64,000 nt of DNA from Streptomyces guryensis (GCF_021261325.1 NZ_JAJSBI010000037.1:23726-87725); one strand, 5' to 3'. Numbered from the stretch's first letter, positions 8,932 through 18,245 are shown. Made by a program: numbers and translations. Notes: generated by a model from the letters alone, not told the origin.

Positions 8932-9319
8932 TCAGCCGGTGGCGCTCGAGACAGGCACGTACTCCACCTTCATGGGGGTGCCTGAGACGGTGCCGGAGGT
9001 GGGGGTGGCCGCGCCGCTGGAAAGCTGGTCGGGGAAGCTGCCGCCCATAGCGGGGTTCAGCAGGATGAAGTCGCCGTGGTTGGCCGCCGGGTTCCAGGTG
9101 GCGGCATCCATCTGGTCGGAGGTCACGGACTGGTAGAGCACACCGTCGACGTACCAGCGCCGCTGCTGGGGGCTGCCTGGTGTGCTCCCACTCGAAGCTG
9201 TAGATGTGGAAGTTGCCGGCGCAGGCCGTGTTCAGGCAGGCATGGCCCGCGCGCAGAGGCCGCTCGTCTCTTTGCATGAGTCCGCCGGGGTCGATACCGC
9301 AGTGCGGGGTGCCGGACAA
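8932..9319 (-). pseudogene. Decayed 3' half of a GH16 gene, paralogue of 9760-10767
   Basis: The reverse strand reproduces the C-terminal half of the intact GH16 protein in two frames. SGTPHCGIDPGG and CAGNFHIYSFEWE are in one frame; YQSVTSDQMDAATW, LLNPAMGGSFPD and SGTPMKVEYV are in another, with a shift near 9170. The catalytic ExDxxE segment and everything before it are missing; the match stops abruptly near 9319. Unlike the intact copy it ends shortly after YVPVSSATG with no Ser/Thr tail. It is nonfunctional. Confidence 0.82.
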
Positions 9320-9759
9320 CTTCGGTCATTCGGCGGGCGGGACGCCACGCGAGATATGACCCGGGCACCCCAAGTGAGAACCGCCTCGGCGATCAGTACA
9401 CCAAGGCGGTCCCCGGGGTGATCGAACTGCTCGGCGCGTACTCGAACACCGCGGCCCCTTGGCACGGGCCGGCAGTTCCTCGTAGGACCACCGGGCCGGC
9501 TTCTTTCCCAGGCCATTTCTCAACTGACCCGACAGGAACTCGTCCGAGTGGTCGATGCGATGGAGGAATCGGGGGGTGTTTCTTTTCGGCGCATCCCACA
9601 CCGCGTGTTCCTTTCACGTTGGTGTCATGTGCGGCGGCCCGGCGGTAGTCCTTCCGTTCCCGCTGCCCCAGGGCCTTGCGCGAAGCCCCCGTCCGGGGCG
9701 TTCTCAGCCCGGCCAGGAACGTAACCAGGCCTGGCCGGGCTGCGGTTCGCGCCGCGTGC
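9320..9759. other. 440 nt between the GH16 fragment and the intact GH16 gene, no gene recognised
   Basis: I see no convincing gene. A forward open stretch around 9470-9620 encodes a helix-like segment (LSQAISQLTRQELVRVVD) that could be a fragment of a DNA-binding protein, but it has no start, no stop context and no recognisable family. It may be debris from the event that truncated the neighbouring GH16 copy. Confidence 0.3.
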
Positions 9760-10767
9760 TCAGCCCGCCGGGCTGCTGCTGGACGTGGTGCTGGTAGTGC
9801 CGCCGTCCGAGCTGGAGACGGACACGTAGTCCACGAGCATGGGCACGCCCGACTTGGTGGCCGAGCTGGGGGTGGCGTGTCCGGCCACGGGGTCGGGGAA
9901 GGCGCCGCCCATGGCCAGGTTCAGCAGCAGGTAGTGGCCATGGGCGGTTGCTGCGGCCCAGGTCGCCTCATCGACCTGCGATTCGTTCACGGAGTGATAT
10001 TGCACCCCGTCGACGTACCAGCGCAGTTCCTGCGGGGAGACGCTGCGGTCCCACTCGAAGGCATAGGTGTGGAAGTTGCCCGCGCAGGCGGAGTCAGGGC
10101 AGGAGTGGCTTTCGCCCAGGCCAGTCGTCTCGTTGCAGGGGCCGCCGGGGTCCGTGCCGCAATGCAGGGTGCCGGACACCTTGTCGGCTCCATTGGCGTT
10201 CTCCATGATGTCGAACTCCCCGATGCCGGGCCAGTTGGCGAAGTTCCCGCGGAACGCGCCACCCAGAGTCCAGAACGCCGGCCAGTACCCGTCCGCTGCA
10301 TCGCCCGTGACGGCTGGAATCTGGATCCGGCTTTCGACGCGCAGCTTGCCCCCGGCAGGCGGTTCGAAGTCGCTGCGCTTGGTCTCGATCCGGCCGGAGG
10401 TCCAGTTTCCCTCCGCGTCCTCGATCGGGGTGATCTCGAGGTTTCCGTTGCCGTCCTGCTGAAGGTTCGCCGTGTTCGACGTGTACGTCTCGACCTCGCC
10501 GGTGCCCCAGTGAGCCGCACCGCCCGGGTAGCTGGTGCCCGTGTCGATGATCCAGTTGTCGCTCGACGGCGAGGTGCCGGCCGCACCGGAGAAACCGTCG
10601 CTCCAGACGAGGTGCCAGCCATCGGGTGCTGAGGGCTCGTCGGCGCTGGCAAAGCCGTACAGGCCGCCGCCGAGCAGGACCAGACCGCTCAGTGCCCCGA
10701 GCGCGGCCCTGAGTGGCTGAAGGGAGCGGCGGGCGTGTCGACGCCCGGTGAAGCGCTTTCGGTACAT
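9760..10767 (-). CDS. Secreted GH16 endo-beta-glucanase
   Basis: 335 residues from an ATG preceded by GGAGG. A basic N-terminus and one hydrophobic stretch (LRAALGALSGLVLLGGG) make a secretion signal ending near ADE. The GH16 jelly-roll follows, with catalytic motif GEFDIME: Glu184 nucleophile, Asp186 and Glu189 acid/base. The extra Met in E-F-D-I-M-E is the beta-bulge form typical of beta-1,3(4)-glucanases such as laminarinase. The protein ends in a Ser/Thr run (TTSTTSSSS) that looks like a linker with nothing after it, so a C-terminal binding module may have been lost. It is divergent from 11158, and an operator-like palindrome lies 141 nt upstream. Confidence 0.88.
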   Translation of the reverse strand: MYRKRFTGRRHARRSLQPLRAALGALSGLVLLGGGLYGFASADEPSAPDGWHLVWSDGFSGAAGTSPSSDNWIIDTGTSYPGGAAHWGTGEVETYTSNTANLQQDGNGNLEITPIEDAEGNWTSGRIETKRSDFEPPAGGKLRVESRIQIPAVTGDAADGYWPAFWTLGGAFRGNFANWPGIGEFDIMENANGADKVSGTLHCGTDPGGPCNETTGLGESHSCPDSACAGNFHTYAFEWDRSVSPQELRWYVDGVQYHSVNESQVDEATWAAATAHGHYLLLNLAMGGAFPDPVAGHATPSSATKSGVPMLVDYVSVSSSDGGTTSTTSSSSPAG

Positions 10768-10907
10768 CAAGAGATGACCTCCACGAGAGGGGAACGGGAG
10801 GTGCGGCTCCGGGACCAGGAGGCAACGGCTCCCAACGAGAAGAGTGCTCGCGTCGCTGTGGTGGGCAACTGTGACCCCTCTTGGTTGAAGGCGTCAATAG
10901 TTACGCC

Positions 10908-10921
10908 TGAGAGCGCTCCCG
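10908..10921. promoter_or_regulatory. LacI-type operator, GH16 side
   Basis: TGAGAGCGCTCCCG, an imperfect palindrome with centre GAGCGCTC, lies in the divergent GH16/11158 spacer. It matches other sites in this window and resembles the CebR box TGGGAGCGCTCCCA known from Streptomyces. Likely bound by the LacI protein encoded at 13441-14487. Confidence 0.6.
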
Positions 10922-11109
10922 GAAACACAGAATGTTCAATTCGTGAAGATAAGTTGAGCAACTCTCACCATTTGCCCGACCGCAGGCTGATGTTAGGGGC
11001 GATCTTGAATGCAGAGGCCGGAGCATTGGGAACGTCGACTGGCCGATGGAACAGAGATCGAGGCGAACCTTGACCCACCCGGCGTGGAGCAGCACAATGT
11101 GGGCCATTC

Positions 11110-11125
11110 TTGAGAGCGTTCTCAA
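11110..11125. promoter_or_regulatory. LacI-type operator upstream of the Tat-exported protein
   Basis: TTGAGAGCGTTCTCAA, a 16-bp palindrome with one mismatch, lies 32 nt before the ATG at 11158, where it would overlap a promoter or transcription start. It shares the core and flanks of the perfect site at 19772-19787. Confidence 0.7.
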
Positions 11126-11157
11126 GTTGAATCGCATACAAGGCGAGGAGCCCCCGC

Positions 11158-12588
11158 ATGACTGACGTTCGACGTCACGACGAGGACCGCATGTCTGCGG
11201 ACCGCCGCAATCCGAGGATCACCCGTCGGACACTCATCGGGACCGGCACCGCCGTCGCAGCACTGTCTGTCCTGGGCACCGGGGTGGCACGTGCGACCAT
11301 CGCTGCTCCAAGAGCCACCGCACGTGCAGGCGCCTGCGCACGCGGATACGCCTTCCTCGACGCGGCCATGGACAGCTACCCAGGTCAGGGCACCACCCGC
11401 CTGGCCCAGAGCTACACCGACCAGGCAGGCCTGTTCAGCACCGCTTTCACCTACGACAACGCCCTCGCGGTCCTCGGCTACCTGGCTCACCCCGGCCCCG
11501 CCTCACGGGCCAGAGCCATGACGCTCGGTGATGCGCTGCTGTACGCGCAGGCCCACGACCCTCAGTTCGACGACGGCAGGCTGCGTCAGGCCTACAACGT
11601 GGGCCCGTACGTCTTCTACGACGGCTCCTCGCAGCCGGACGGCTTCGTGCATGCGGATGGCACCGTCAATGTGGGCACTCAGTTCGGCTTCACCGGCACG
11701 GCCGTCGGAGACATGGCGTGGGCGGGCATCGCCCTGGCCGCCCTGGCCGAACGCACGGGCGCCCGCCGCTTCCTGGCAGGTGCCGTGCGCATCGGCACAT
11801 GGGTCGAGAACAACGCCCGCACCGATCAGCCCCTCGGCGGCTACACGTTCGGCGTGGACGGCGCGGGCAACAAGCTGCCCTACAGCGGCACCGAGCACAA
11901 CATCGATCTGACCTGCCTCTTCGGACGGCTCGCCCGGCTGACCGGCAACGGTGTCTGGCTGAACCGGCGGAGACGCGCCGCGGCGTTCGTCAGCAGGATG
12001 TGGGAAAGCTCGGGCGGGTTCTTCTACACCGGCACCAACGACGGCGTCACCATCAACACCTCTCCGATCCCGGAGGACACCCAGACATGGAGCTACCTGG
12101 CCCTCCACGACCGCCGCCGTGCCAGGTCCCTGGACTGGGCCGCGGCCAACCTGAAGGTGCTGGACGATGCCAGCCGGCCCAACAGTACGGTGCCCTCGGG
12201 GCAGGCGTACGAGGGCGTCACGTTCAGTTCTGCGTCCCTCGTCGCGAACGAGGACGTTCCCATCGCGCAGTTCCAGCCCAGGCCCGACCGCAACGGGGTG
12301 TGGTTCGAGGGCACCGCCCACCTCGCGCTGGCCCTGCGAGAGCGCCACACGCCCGGCGACGCACAGCGGGCCGAGCGCCTCATCGCGTCCATCGAGCGCG
12401 CCCAGGACAACCTCGGTCAGGGACAGACCGTCGGCGGCACAGCGCTTCCCGCACGGTCGGGCGTGGTGTCGGCCAGCAGCCCCCTGGACACCGGTTTCGG
12501 CTTCGGCTACTACCCGTACCGGCACCTCGGCGCCACGGCCTGGTACCTGCTCGCCGCGGCTCGCGCCAATCCGCTCCGCGGGCTCTGA
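11158..12588 (+). CDS. Tat-exported protein of probable (alpha/alpha) barrel type, glucan-linked
   Basis: 476 residues from an ATG with GAGGAG upstream. The leader has the twin-arginine motif ITRRTLIGTG followed by a hydrophobic stretch and ARA, so export in folded form is predicted. The mature part is helical with repeated aromatic/Gly motifs (LFSTAFTYDNALAVLGYLA, QTWSYLALHD, FEGTAHLALALRERH, GFGFGYYPYRHLGATAWYLLA), as in six-hairpin glycosidases and glucan lyase-like folds. I cannot name a GH family. Shared operator, divergence from GH16 and a duplicated partner fragment at 6985 suggest an extracellular role in glucan breakdown. A twin stem-loop terminator follows the stop. Confidence 0.75.
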   Translation: MTDVRRHDEDRMSADRRNPRITRRTLIGTGTAVAALSVLGTGVARATIAAPRATARAGACARGYAFLDAAMDSYPGQGTTRLAQSYTDQAGLFSTAFTYDNALAVLGYLAHPGPASRARAMTLGDALLYAQAHDPQFDDGRLRQAYNVGPYVFYDGSSQPDGFVHADGTVNVGTQFGFTGTAVGDMAWAGIALAALAERTGARRFLAGAVRIGTWVENNARTDQPLGGYTFGVDGAGNKLPYSGTEHNIDLTCLFGRLARLTGNGVWLNRRRRAAAFVSRMWESSGGFFYTGTNDGVTINTSPIPEDTQTWSYLALHDRRRARSLDWAAANLKVLDDASRPNSTVPSGQAYEGVTFSSASLVANEDVPIAQFQPRPDRNGVWFEGTAHLALALRERHTPGDAQRAERLIASIERAQDNLGQGQTVGGTALPARSGVVSASSPLDTGFGFGYYPYRHLGATAWYLLAAARANPLRGL

Positions 12589-12604
12589 ACCCGCGGCGGC
12601 ACCT

Positions 12605-12630
12605 GGTGTCGGCTCGCGAGTGCCGACACC
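12605..12630 (+). terminator. Stem-loop terminator after the Tat-exported protein gene
   Basis: A 9-bp perfect stem (GGTGTCGGC / GCCGACACC) with an 8-nt loop starts 16 nt after the stop at 12588. There is no strong T run, as is common in this GC range. Confidence 0.65.
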
Positions 12631-12734
12631 CTCGCTCCCGTCATCCGCTCACCGGTGGACGGGAGTTCGACCGCACGCTGTTCCCGGGGGTAGGACATGC
12701 GTTGCGGAGAAGACTGAGAAAGAAGGCGGATCGG

Positions 12735-13304
12735 ATGGACACCGTCCAAGACAACGATCAGCTGAAGGATCAACCGCTGGAAGCGATGTCGGAGGCTTAT
12801 GAGGGCAGCCCTCGTGACCCTGCCCGCGCTCGCAGGACGGCCGGCGCCTTCCTCACACGGTTGCAGTCGGTTCACAGGCTGGTGATGCCCGATCACACCT
12901 TGGACACGGTGCAACTCGTGGTCAGCGAGCTGGTGACGAACGCATGCAAGTACGCATCGGGGCCATGCCTGCTCCGCCTTGAGCTGACCGGAGACCGCGT
13001 CGAGATGTCAGTCTGGGACAGCGACCCAGTGCTGCCTGTGGCCATGGCCACCGATCCGCACAGGGCTGGACAGCACGGTCTGGAGATCGTTGTCGCGGTC
13101 TGCCAGACCTTCGAGGTGCGCCGGGAGCCGGTGGGCAAACGCATCACCGCAACAGTCATGCTCGCGGCCGACACAGGAGACCGTCCAGCAGATCACTCCG
13201 CCGCGGGCGGATCCGGCACACCCCTGGGCGGCCTGCCATCGCTCGCCGACTGCCCCGAACTCCTGGTGAGCCGGGGAGAGCACCATGGCGTCGCCCCTCG
13301 GTAG
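12735..13304 (+). CDS. HATPase-fold protein, anti-sigma serine kinase-like
   Basis: 189 residues. The central part has the GHKL ATPase N-box LVVSELVTNACKYA, then a short Asp motif (VWDSDP) and a glycine motif QHGLEIV, as in the many RsbW/SpoIIAB-like single-domain kinases of Streptomyces. Such proteins bind and inhibit sigma factors or phosphorylate anti-sigma antagonists. The N-terminal 40 and C-terminal 35 residues are low-complexity. The ATG at 12735 follows a purine-rich AGAAGGCGG. No partner gene is adjacent, so the target is unknown. Confidence 0.75.
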   Translation: MDTVQDNDQLKDQPLEAMSEAYEGSPRDPARARRTAGAFLTRLQSVHRLVMPDHTLDTVQLVVSELVTNACKYASGPCLLRLELTGDRVEMSVWDSDPVLPVAMATDPHRAGQHGLEIVVAVCQTFEVRREPVGKRITATVMLAADTGDRPADHSAAGGSGTPLGGLPSLADCPELLVSRGEHHGVAPR

Positions 13305-13440
13305 CAGCTGATCCGTCAGTACCCTTTCGTCTACACACCCTCAGGCGGCCTACGGCAGGCTCGAATTCACCAGCAGCCCCGTCCGCTCGGGGGCAGATGC
13401 GAACGAGACCGGTGCCCGGGGCATGATCGCAGAGGCCTGC

Positions 13441-14487
13441 TCAGGCGGTGGCCCGCCGGATCAGCCGGGTCGGGGTGATCACGGAGGACAACGGCCGGCC
13501 TGCGCTCTCCCCCTTCGCCCGCCGCTCCAGGTCGCGCAGCAGCAGCCGGACCATCAGACGGCCCATTTCCTCGATCTCCTGACGGACCGTGGTCAACGGC
13601 GGGTCGGTCAGCTCGGCCACCGAGGCCATGTCGTCGAAGCCGACGACCGCGACATCCTCCGGCACCCGGAGTCCGCGCTCCCGCAACACGCGCAGCGCGC
13701 CCGAGGCCATGAGGTCGGAGGCGACAAAGACGGCATCCAGGTCCGGTGCTCTCTCCAACAACTCCGCCATCGCCCGCGCGCCACCTGTGTCGGTGAAGTC
13801 GCCTTCGACGATGAGCTTCGGGTCGGCGTCCAAGAGCATGTCGTGATAGCCGTCGAGCCGGTCCACGGAGGCCGTCTGGTCCATCGGTCCGGTGATCGTC
13901 GCTATGTGTTGGCGCTTCAGTGAAAGCAGATGACGGACCGCCTCGCGAGCTCCGCCGCGGTTGTCGGAGTCGACGTAAAGGAGGCTGCGGTCTCCCTCCG
14001 CCCCCGGCCACCCGGGTCTACCACCGAAGACGGTGGGAATCCCGATGCGGAGGGTGATGTCGGGGAGCGGGTCCTCGGCGTGCAGCGAAAACAGCAAGGC
14101 GCCGTCCACGTGGCCGCCGGCCAGGTAACGGCCCACGCGGTCGTAGTCCGCGTTGCCCTCCACCAGCAGCAGCACCAGCTGCAGGTCCTGACCGGTCAGC
14201 TCGCGGCTGATGCCGAGCAGCTGCTCGGCGAAGAAGGGATTGGTGAAGACCTTGGTCTCCGGCTCGGCGACGATGACGGCGACTGCTCCCGTACGCCGGG
14301 TGACCAGCGTACGGGCCGCCTGGTTCGGTACGTACCCCAGCTCCTCGACGGCGCGGCGGACCTTCTCGACCAGGGCCTCGCGCACCCCGCTGCCCCCGTT
14401 GACGACCCGGGAGACAGTGGCTCGGGAGACGCCGGCCCGTTCGGCGACCGCCTCCAGAGTGGGGCGGGATGCGGAGGTCTGATGCAA
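13441..14487 (-). CDS. LacI-family repressor of the beta-glucan locus
   Basis: 348 residues from a TTG start with GGAG 6 nt upstream. The N-terminal helix-turn-helix (LEAVAERAGVSRATVSRVVNG, residues about 10-30) and hinge helix are canonical, and a periplasmic-binding-like ligand domain fills the rest. It resembles CebR/BglR regulators of cello- or laminari-oligosaccharide uptake. It lies downstream of the GH1 gene on the same strand, with its own operator-like palindrome at 14547-14564, so autoregulation is likely. The likely inducer is a beta-glucoside disaccharide or oligosaccharide; this is inferred from neighbours. Confidence 0.88.
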   Translation of the reverse strand: MHQTSASRPTLEAVAERAGVSRATVSRVVNGGSGVREALVEKVRRAVEELGYVPNQAARTLVTRRTGAVAVIVAEPETKVFTNPFFAEQLLGISRELTGQDLQLVLLLVEGNADYDRVGRYLAGGHVDGALLFSLHAEDPLPDITLRIGIPTVFGGRPGWPGAEGDRSLLYVDSDNRGGAREAVRHLLSLKRQHIATITGPMDQTASVDRLDGYHDMLLDADPKLIVEGDFTDTGGARAMAELLERAPDLDAVFVASDLMASGALRVLRERGLRVPEDVAVVGFDDMASVAELTDPPLTTVRQEIEEMGRLMVRLLLRDLERRAKGESAGRPLSSVITPTRLIRRATA

Positions 14488-14546
14488 GGAAGGCTCCTAT
14501 CGGGACGGCACCACTGTAGCTGCCGGTCAGCGGGCGGGGCACACTC

Positions 14547-14564
14547 GGTAAGAGCGCTCTCACC
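14547..14564. promoter_or_regulatory. LacI-type operator upstream of the lacI gene
   Basis: GGTAAGAGCGCTCTCACC, near-palindromic over 18 bp, lies 60 nt upstream of the lacI start and downstream of the GH1 stop. It has the same GAGCGCTC centre as the other sites, which suggests autoregulation. Confidence 0.65.
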
Positions 14565-14652
14565 CGCTAGCACCTTACGGAGACAAACCCCTATCGCCGG
14601 AAGCCGCTGCAGCAGGCCAGCAATGCACGCAATGCGCCTCTGATCCCTCCCG

Positions 14653-16080
14653 TTACGCCAGCCCTGGTTGATCGCAGTTCACGCCGGGCAGCCGGCCGTG
14701 TGCCGCGACGTCCGCGTACCAGCGGGCGCTGTTTTTGGGTGTGCGGCGCTGGCTGGCGAAGTCGACGTGGACCATGCCGAAGCGCTTGCTGTAGCCGTAC
14801 GCCCACTCGAAGTTGTCCAGCAGGGACCACAAGAAGTAGCCGCGGACGTCCGCGCCTTCGGCCATCGCCCGGTGCACCGCCTTGAGGTGCGAGCGCAGGT
14901 ACGCGATCCGTTCCGGGTCGTGGACCTCGCCCTCCGGGTCGGTGTAGTCGTCGTAGGCGGCGCCGTTCTCCGTGACGATCAGCGGCGTGTCCGGCAGCTC
15001 GTCGCGCAGGCGGGTCAGCAGTTCGTACAGGCCGCCGGCGTCCACCGGCCAGTCCATGGCGGTGCGCGGACCCGGTGCCTGCAGGAAGCGTGCGTGTGCC
15101 GGTGCGGCGGGCCAGGGCGAGGGCACGGGATGGGAGCCGGCGGCGACCACCGTGGGCGTGTAGTAGTTGATGCCGAGGGCGTCGATGGGCCGGGAGGTGA
15201 TCTCCAGATCGCCGTCCCGGACGAAGGACCAGTCGGTGAGTAGCCCAGTGTCGGCCCGCAGATCCTGCGCGTAGTGCCCGCGGAACACAGGGTCCAGGAA
15301 GATCCGGTTGGCCAGCGCGTCGATCCGGCGGGCCGCGTCCCGGTCGGCGGGGCCGTCGGTCAGCGGGCGCACCGCGGCGAGGTTCAGGGTCAGCGACACC
15401 TCGGACGACGGGTGCACCAGGTCGCGCAGTACGCCGACGGCCAGGCCGTGGGCGAGATTCAGGTGGTGCGCGGCCCGCAGTGCGGCTTCCGGCTCGGTCC
15501 GGCCGGGTGCGTGGACGCCTTCGGCGTAGCCGAGGAACGCCGCGCACCATGGTTCGTTGAGCGTCGTCCAGGTCCGTACGCGGTCGCCGAGTGCCTCGGC
15601 GACGAGCGCGGTGTAGTCCGCGAACCGCTGGGCCGTGTCGCGCTCGGGCCAGCCGCCGGCGTCCTCGAGTTCCTGCGGGAGGTCCCAGTGGTAGAGGGTC
15701 AGTACGGGGCGGATGTGGTGGGCGTGGAGCTCGTCGACCAGGGCGCGGTAGAAGTCCAGGCCCTTCTGGTTGGCGGGGCCGCGGCCCGTCGGCTGGATGC
15801 GGGGCCAGGACACGGAGAAGCGGTAGTCGGTCAGGCCCAGCTCGGCCATGAGCGCGACGTCTTCACGCATGCGGTGGTAGTGGTCGGCTGCGATGTCTCC
15901 GGTGTCGCCGTTGCGGACCTTCCCCGGTGTTCTGCTGAAGGTGTCCCAGATCGACGCCGTCCGGCCGCCCTCGTTCGCGGCCCCTTCGATCTGGTAGGCG
16001 GCGGTGGCGGCACCCCAGCGGAACGTCGGGGGGAACGTCAACGGGGAGGCGGTAGCCAGGTGAGGGGCAGTCGTGGTCAT
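14653..16080 (-). CDS. GH1 beta-glucosidase, cytoplasmic
   Basis: 475 residues with no signal peptide. The GH1 fold opens with FRWGAATAAYQIEGA. The acid/base Glu176 is in TLNEPW and the nucleophile Glu370 in TENG. The length is standard. It hydrolyses beta-glucosides such as cellobiose or laminaribiose brought in by the ABC importer encoded upstream on the same strand, the role BglC has in Streptomyces ceb clusters. CGGAG lies just before the ATG. A 315-nt gap separates it from the permease gene, so it may also have its own promoter. Confidence 0.92.
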   Translation of the reverse strand: MTTTAPHLATASPLTFPPTFRWGAATAAYQIEGAANEGGRTASIWDTFSRTPGKVRNGDTGDIAADHYHRMREDVALMAELGLTDYRFSVSWPRIQPTGRGPANQKGLDFYRALVDELHAHHIRPVLTLYHWDLPQELEDAGGWPERDTAQRFADYTALVAEALGDRVRTWTTLNEPWCAAFLGYAEGVHAPGRTEPEAALRAAHHLNLAHGLAVGVLRDLVHPSSEVSLTLNLAAVRPLTDGPADRDAARRIDALANRIFLDPVFRGHYAQDLRADTGLLTDWSFVRDGDLEITSRPIDALGINYYTPTVVAAGSHPVPSPWPAAPAHARFLQAPGPRTAMDWPVDAGGLYELLTRLRDELPDTPLIVTENGAAYDDYTDPEGEVHDPERIAYLRSHLKAVHRAMAEGADVRGYFLWSLLDNFEWAYGYSKRFGMVHVDFASQRRTPKNSARWYADVAAHGRLPGVNCDQPGLA

Positions 16081-16395
16081 CAGGGCTCCGTGGGGGTCGT
16101 CGGGGGCGTGGATTGGCGCTGCATGGCCTTGTAGCTCTCAGGGAGACGAACCGGGCATCGGCCGGCCAGGGCTCGCCCCCGGTTGTGCACCGTGCGGGGA
16201 GTGCGTTTCCGTTGTGGTTCTGCGCCCCGTCATCGAGGCAGGTTGATCGGCCCCCGCCCTACGGCTGTTCGGCCCGAGCGCCGGGGGCGGGGCGTGATGG
16301 CGCGCGTCGGGCAGAGGGCTCGAAGAGCGGGGGCCGGCTTGAGGGAGCGCTGTGCGCCCGGGGGATGTCAGTGCAGTGGGGGGTGTGGGAGTCGG
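16081..16395. other. Intergenic region between permease and GH1 genes
   Basis: I see no coding sequence and no strong hairpin in these 315 nt. No GAGCGCTC-type operator is present, so GH1 expression probably depends on read-through from the importer genes or on an unrecognised promoter. Confidence 0.4.
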
Positions 16396-17301
16396 CTATC
16401 CCTTCACGGCGCCGTGCATGATGCCGCCCACGATGTGCCGGCCGAGCAAGCCGAAGACGAGCAGCACGGGCAGCGTTCCGAGCAGGGTGCCGGCCATGAT
16501 GACGGACTGGTCGTGGACGTATCCCCCGCCGAGCTGTCGCAGGGCGACCTGCACGGTCGGCTCTTGCGAGGACAGGGCGATGATGGGCCAGAAGAAGTCG
16601 TTCCACGAGGCCATGAAGGTGAGCATGCCGAGTACGGCCATGCCGGGCCGCGCGATCGGTACGACGATGCTCCAGAAGATGCGCCGCGTGGAGGCGCCGT
16701 CGACCCGGCCGGCCTCGATCAGCTCGTCGGGCAGCGTCTGCACGAGGTACTGCCGCATGAAGAACACGCCGAAGGCCGACACGAGTCCGGGCAGGATGAC
16801 CGCCTGCAGCTGGTTCACCCAGTGCAGCTTGGCGACGACCATGAACAGCGGGATCACACCGAGCTGCGGCGGGATCATCATCGTGCCGATGGTGAGCGCC
16901 AGCAGCGCGTTACGGCCCTTGAACTGCAGCTTGGCGAAGGCGAAGCCGGCGAGCGTGGAGAACAGCACGGTCCCGACCGTCACCGCCCCCGAGACGATCA
17001 GGGAGTTGAGCAGCGCCTTGCCGATGTCGGCCTGCTCAAGCACCTGCTGGAAGTTGTGCATCAGGTTGCCGCCGGGCAGCAGCGTCGGCGGGGTCTTGGC
17101 CAGCTCCGCGTTGGAGCGCGTGGCCGCCACAATCGTCCAGTAGAAGGGGAACGCGGAGACGAGCGCGGCGACGATGAGGATCGCGTAGGCGAGACGGCCC
17201 CCGTGCTGGTGGCCTCCCGCCCGCCCCCCGCGCGGGCGGGAGGCACGATGGGAGGGACCGGCGGCCTCTTCGGTGCGCTGCGGCGCGGCGAGTGTGGTCA
17301 T
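16396..17301 (-). CDS. ABC sugar importer permease, MalG/CebG type
   Basis: 301 residues with about six membrane helices. The EAA loop (EAGRVDGASTRRIFWSIVVPIARPG) that docks on the ATPase is clear, and the gene ends with the HIVGGIMHGAVKG-type tail seen in this family. Its start overlaps the end of the preceding permease gene by 4 nt (ATGA). No ATPase gene is present; Streptomyces often use a shared MsiK ATPase for such importers. Confidence 0.9.
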   Translation of the reverse strand: MTTLAAPQRTEEAAGPSHRASRPRGGRAGGHQHGGRLAYAILIVAALVSAFPFYWTIVAATRSNAELAKTPPTLLPGGNLMHNFQQVLEQADIGKALLNSLIVSGAVTVGTVLFSTLAGFAFAKLQFKGRNALLALTIGTMMIPPQLGVIPLFMVVAKLHWVNQLQAVILPGLVSAFGVFFMRQYLVQTLPDELIEAGRVDGASTRRIFWSIVVPIARPGMAVLGMLTFMASWNDFFWPIIALSSQEPTVQVALRQLGGGYVHDQSVIMAGTLLGTLPVLLVFGLLGRHIVGGIMHGAVKG

Positions 17302-18245
17302 CGCGCGGTCTCCTTGCGGGTGCGGCGGCGGGCGAGGGCGGTGTTGACCAGCACCAGCAGCACGATGAGGACGAACATCACCCAGGCGGTCGCGGCGGCG
17401 CGGCCGAGGTGGAAGAAGCCCCAGCCCTGCTCGTACATGTACAGGCCGAGGGTCTGGTACTGGTGCGAGATGCCGCCGGAGATACTGCCCTCGAACAGCA
17501 GCGGCTCACCGAACAGCTGGGTGGCTCCGATCGTGGACACCACGACGGTGAACAGGATGGTGGGCCGTAGCCCGGGCAGGGTGACGTGCAGGAACTGCCG
17601 CCAGCGGGAGGCGCCGTCCAGCTCGGCGGCCTCGTACAGCTCGGCGGGGATGGACTGCATGCCGGCCAGGTAGATCAGCGCGTTGTAGCCGGTCCAGCGC
17701 CAGACGACGATCGTGGAGACGGCGATCTGCGAGGCCAGCGTGCCCGATTGCCAGTCCACCGGCTGGACGCCGACCAGGCCGAGCAGATAGTTGATGAGGC
17801 CGAAGTCGCGGCCGAAGAGCTGCGCGAAGACCAGGGTCGCGGCGGCCACCGACGTGGCGTACGGCAGAAGCATGGTGACGCGGAAGACGGTGCGGCCGCG
17901 CAGCTTGTAGTTGAGCAGGTGGGCAAGTCCCAGCGCCATCATCAGCTGCGGAACGGTGGACAGGACACCGATGGTGAAGGTGTTGCGCAGCGCGGTCCAG
18001 AAGTAGTCGTCGCCGAACAGCGCGCTGTAGTTGCCCAGACCCCGCCACTGCATCTGCCCCGGGGTCTGCAGCTCGACCCGGTAGAGCGAGACGTACGCGG
18101 TGTAGAGCAGCGGGAACAGCCCGAAGGCGGCGAACAGCGCGAAGAACGGGGCGATGTAGGTGTACGGCGACAGCTTGGCCAGGCGCCGCCTCAGGAGGGC
18201 CGGCGGCCGCGCGGTCCGCGGCGGGGCGGCGGCGGTCAGGGTCAT
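17298..18245 (-). CDS. ABC sugar importer permease, MalF/CebF type
   Basis: 315 residues. A cytoplasmic N-terminus precedes a first helix (YIAPFFALFAAFGLFPLLYTAYVSL) and the EAA loop (YEAAELDGASRWRQFLHVTLPGLRP). It pairs with the adjacent MalG-type permease. A strong hairpin lies between it and the binding-protein gene upstream. Confidence 0.9.
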   Translation of the reverse strand: MTLTAAAPPRTARPPALLRRRLAKLSPYTYIAPFFALFAAFGLFPLLYTAYVSLYRVELQTPGQMQWRGLGNYSALFGDDYFWTALRNTFTIGVLSTVPQLMMALGLAHLLNYKLRGRTVFRVTMLLPYATSVAAATLVFAQLFGRDFGLINYLLGLVGVQPVDWQSGTLASQIAVSTIVVWRWTGYNALIYLAGMQSIPAELYEAAELDGASRWRQFLHVTLPGLRPTILFTVVVSTIGATQLFGEPLLFEGSISGGISHQYQTLGLYMYEQGWGFFHLGRAAATAWVMFVLIVLLVLVNTALARRRTRKETAR

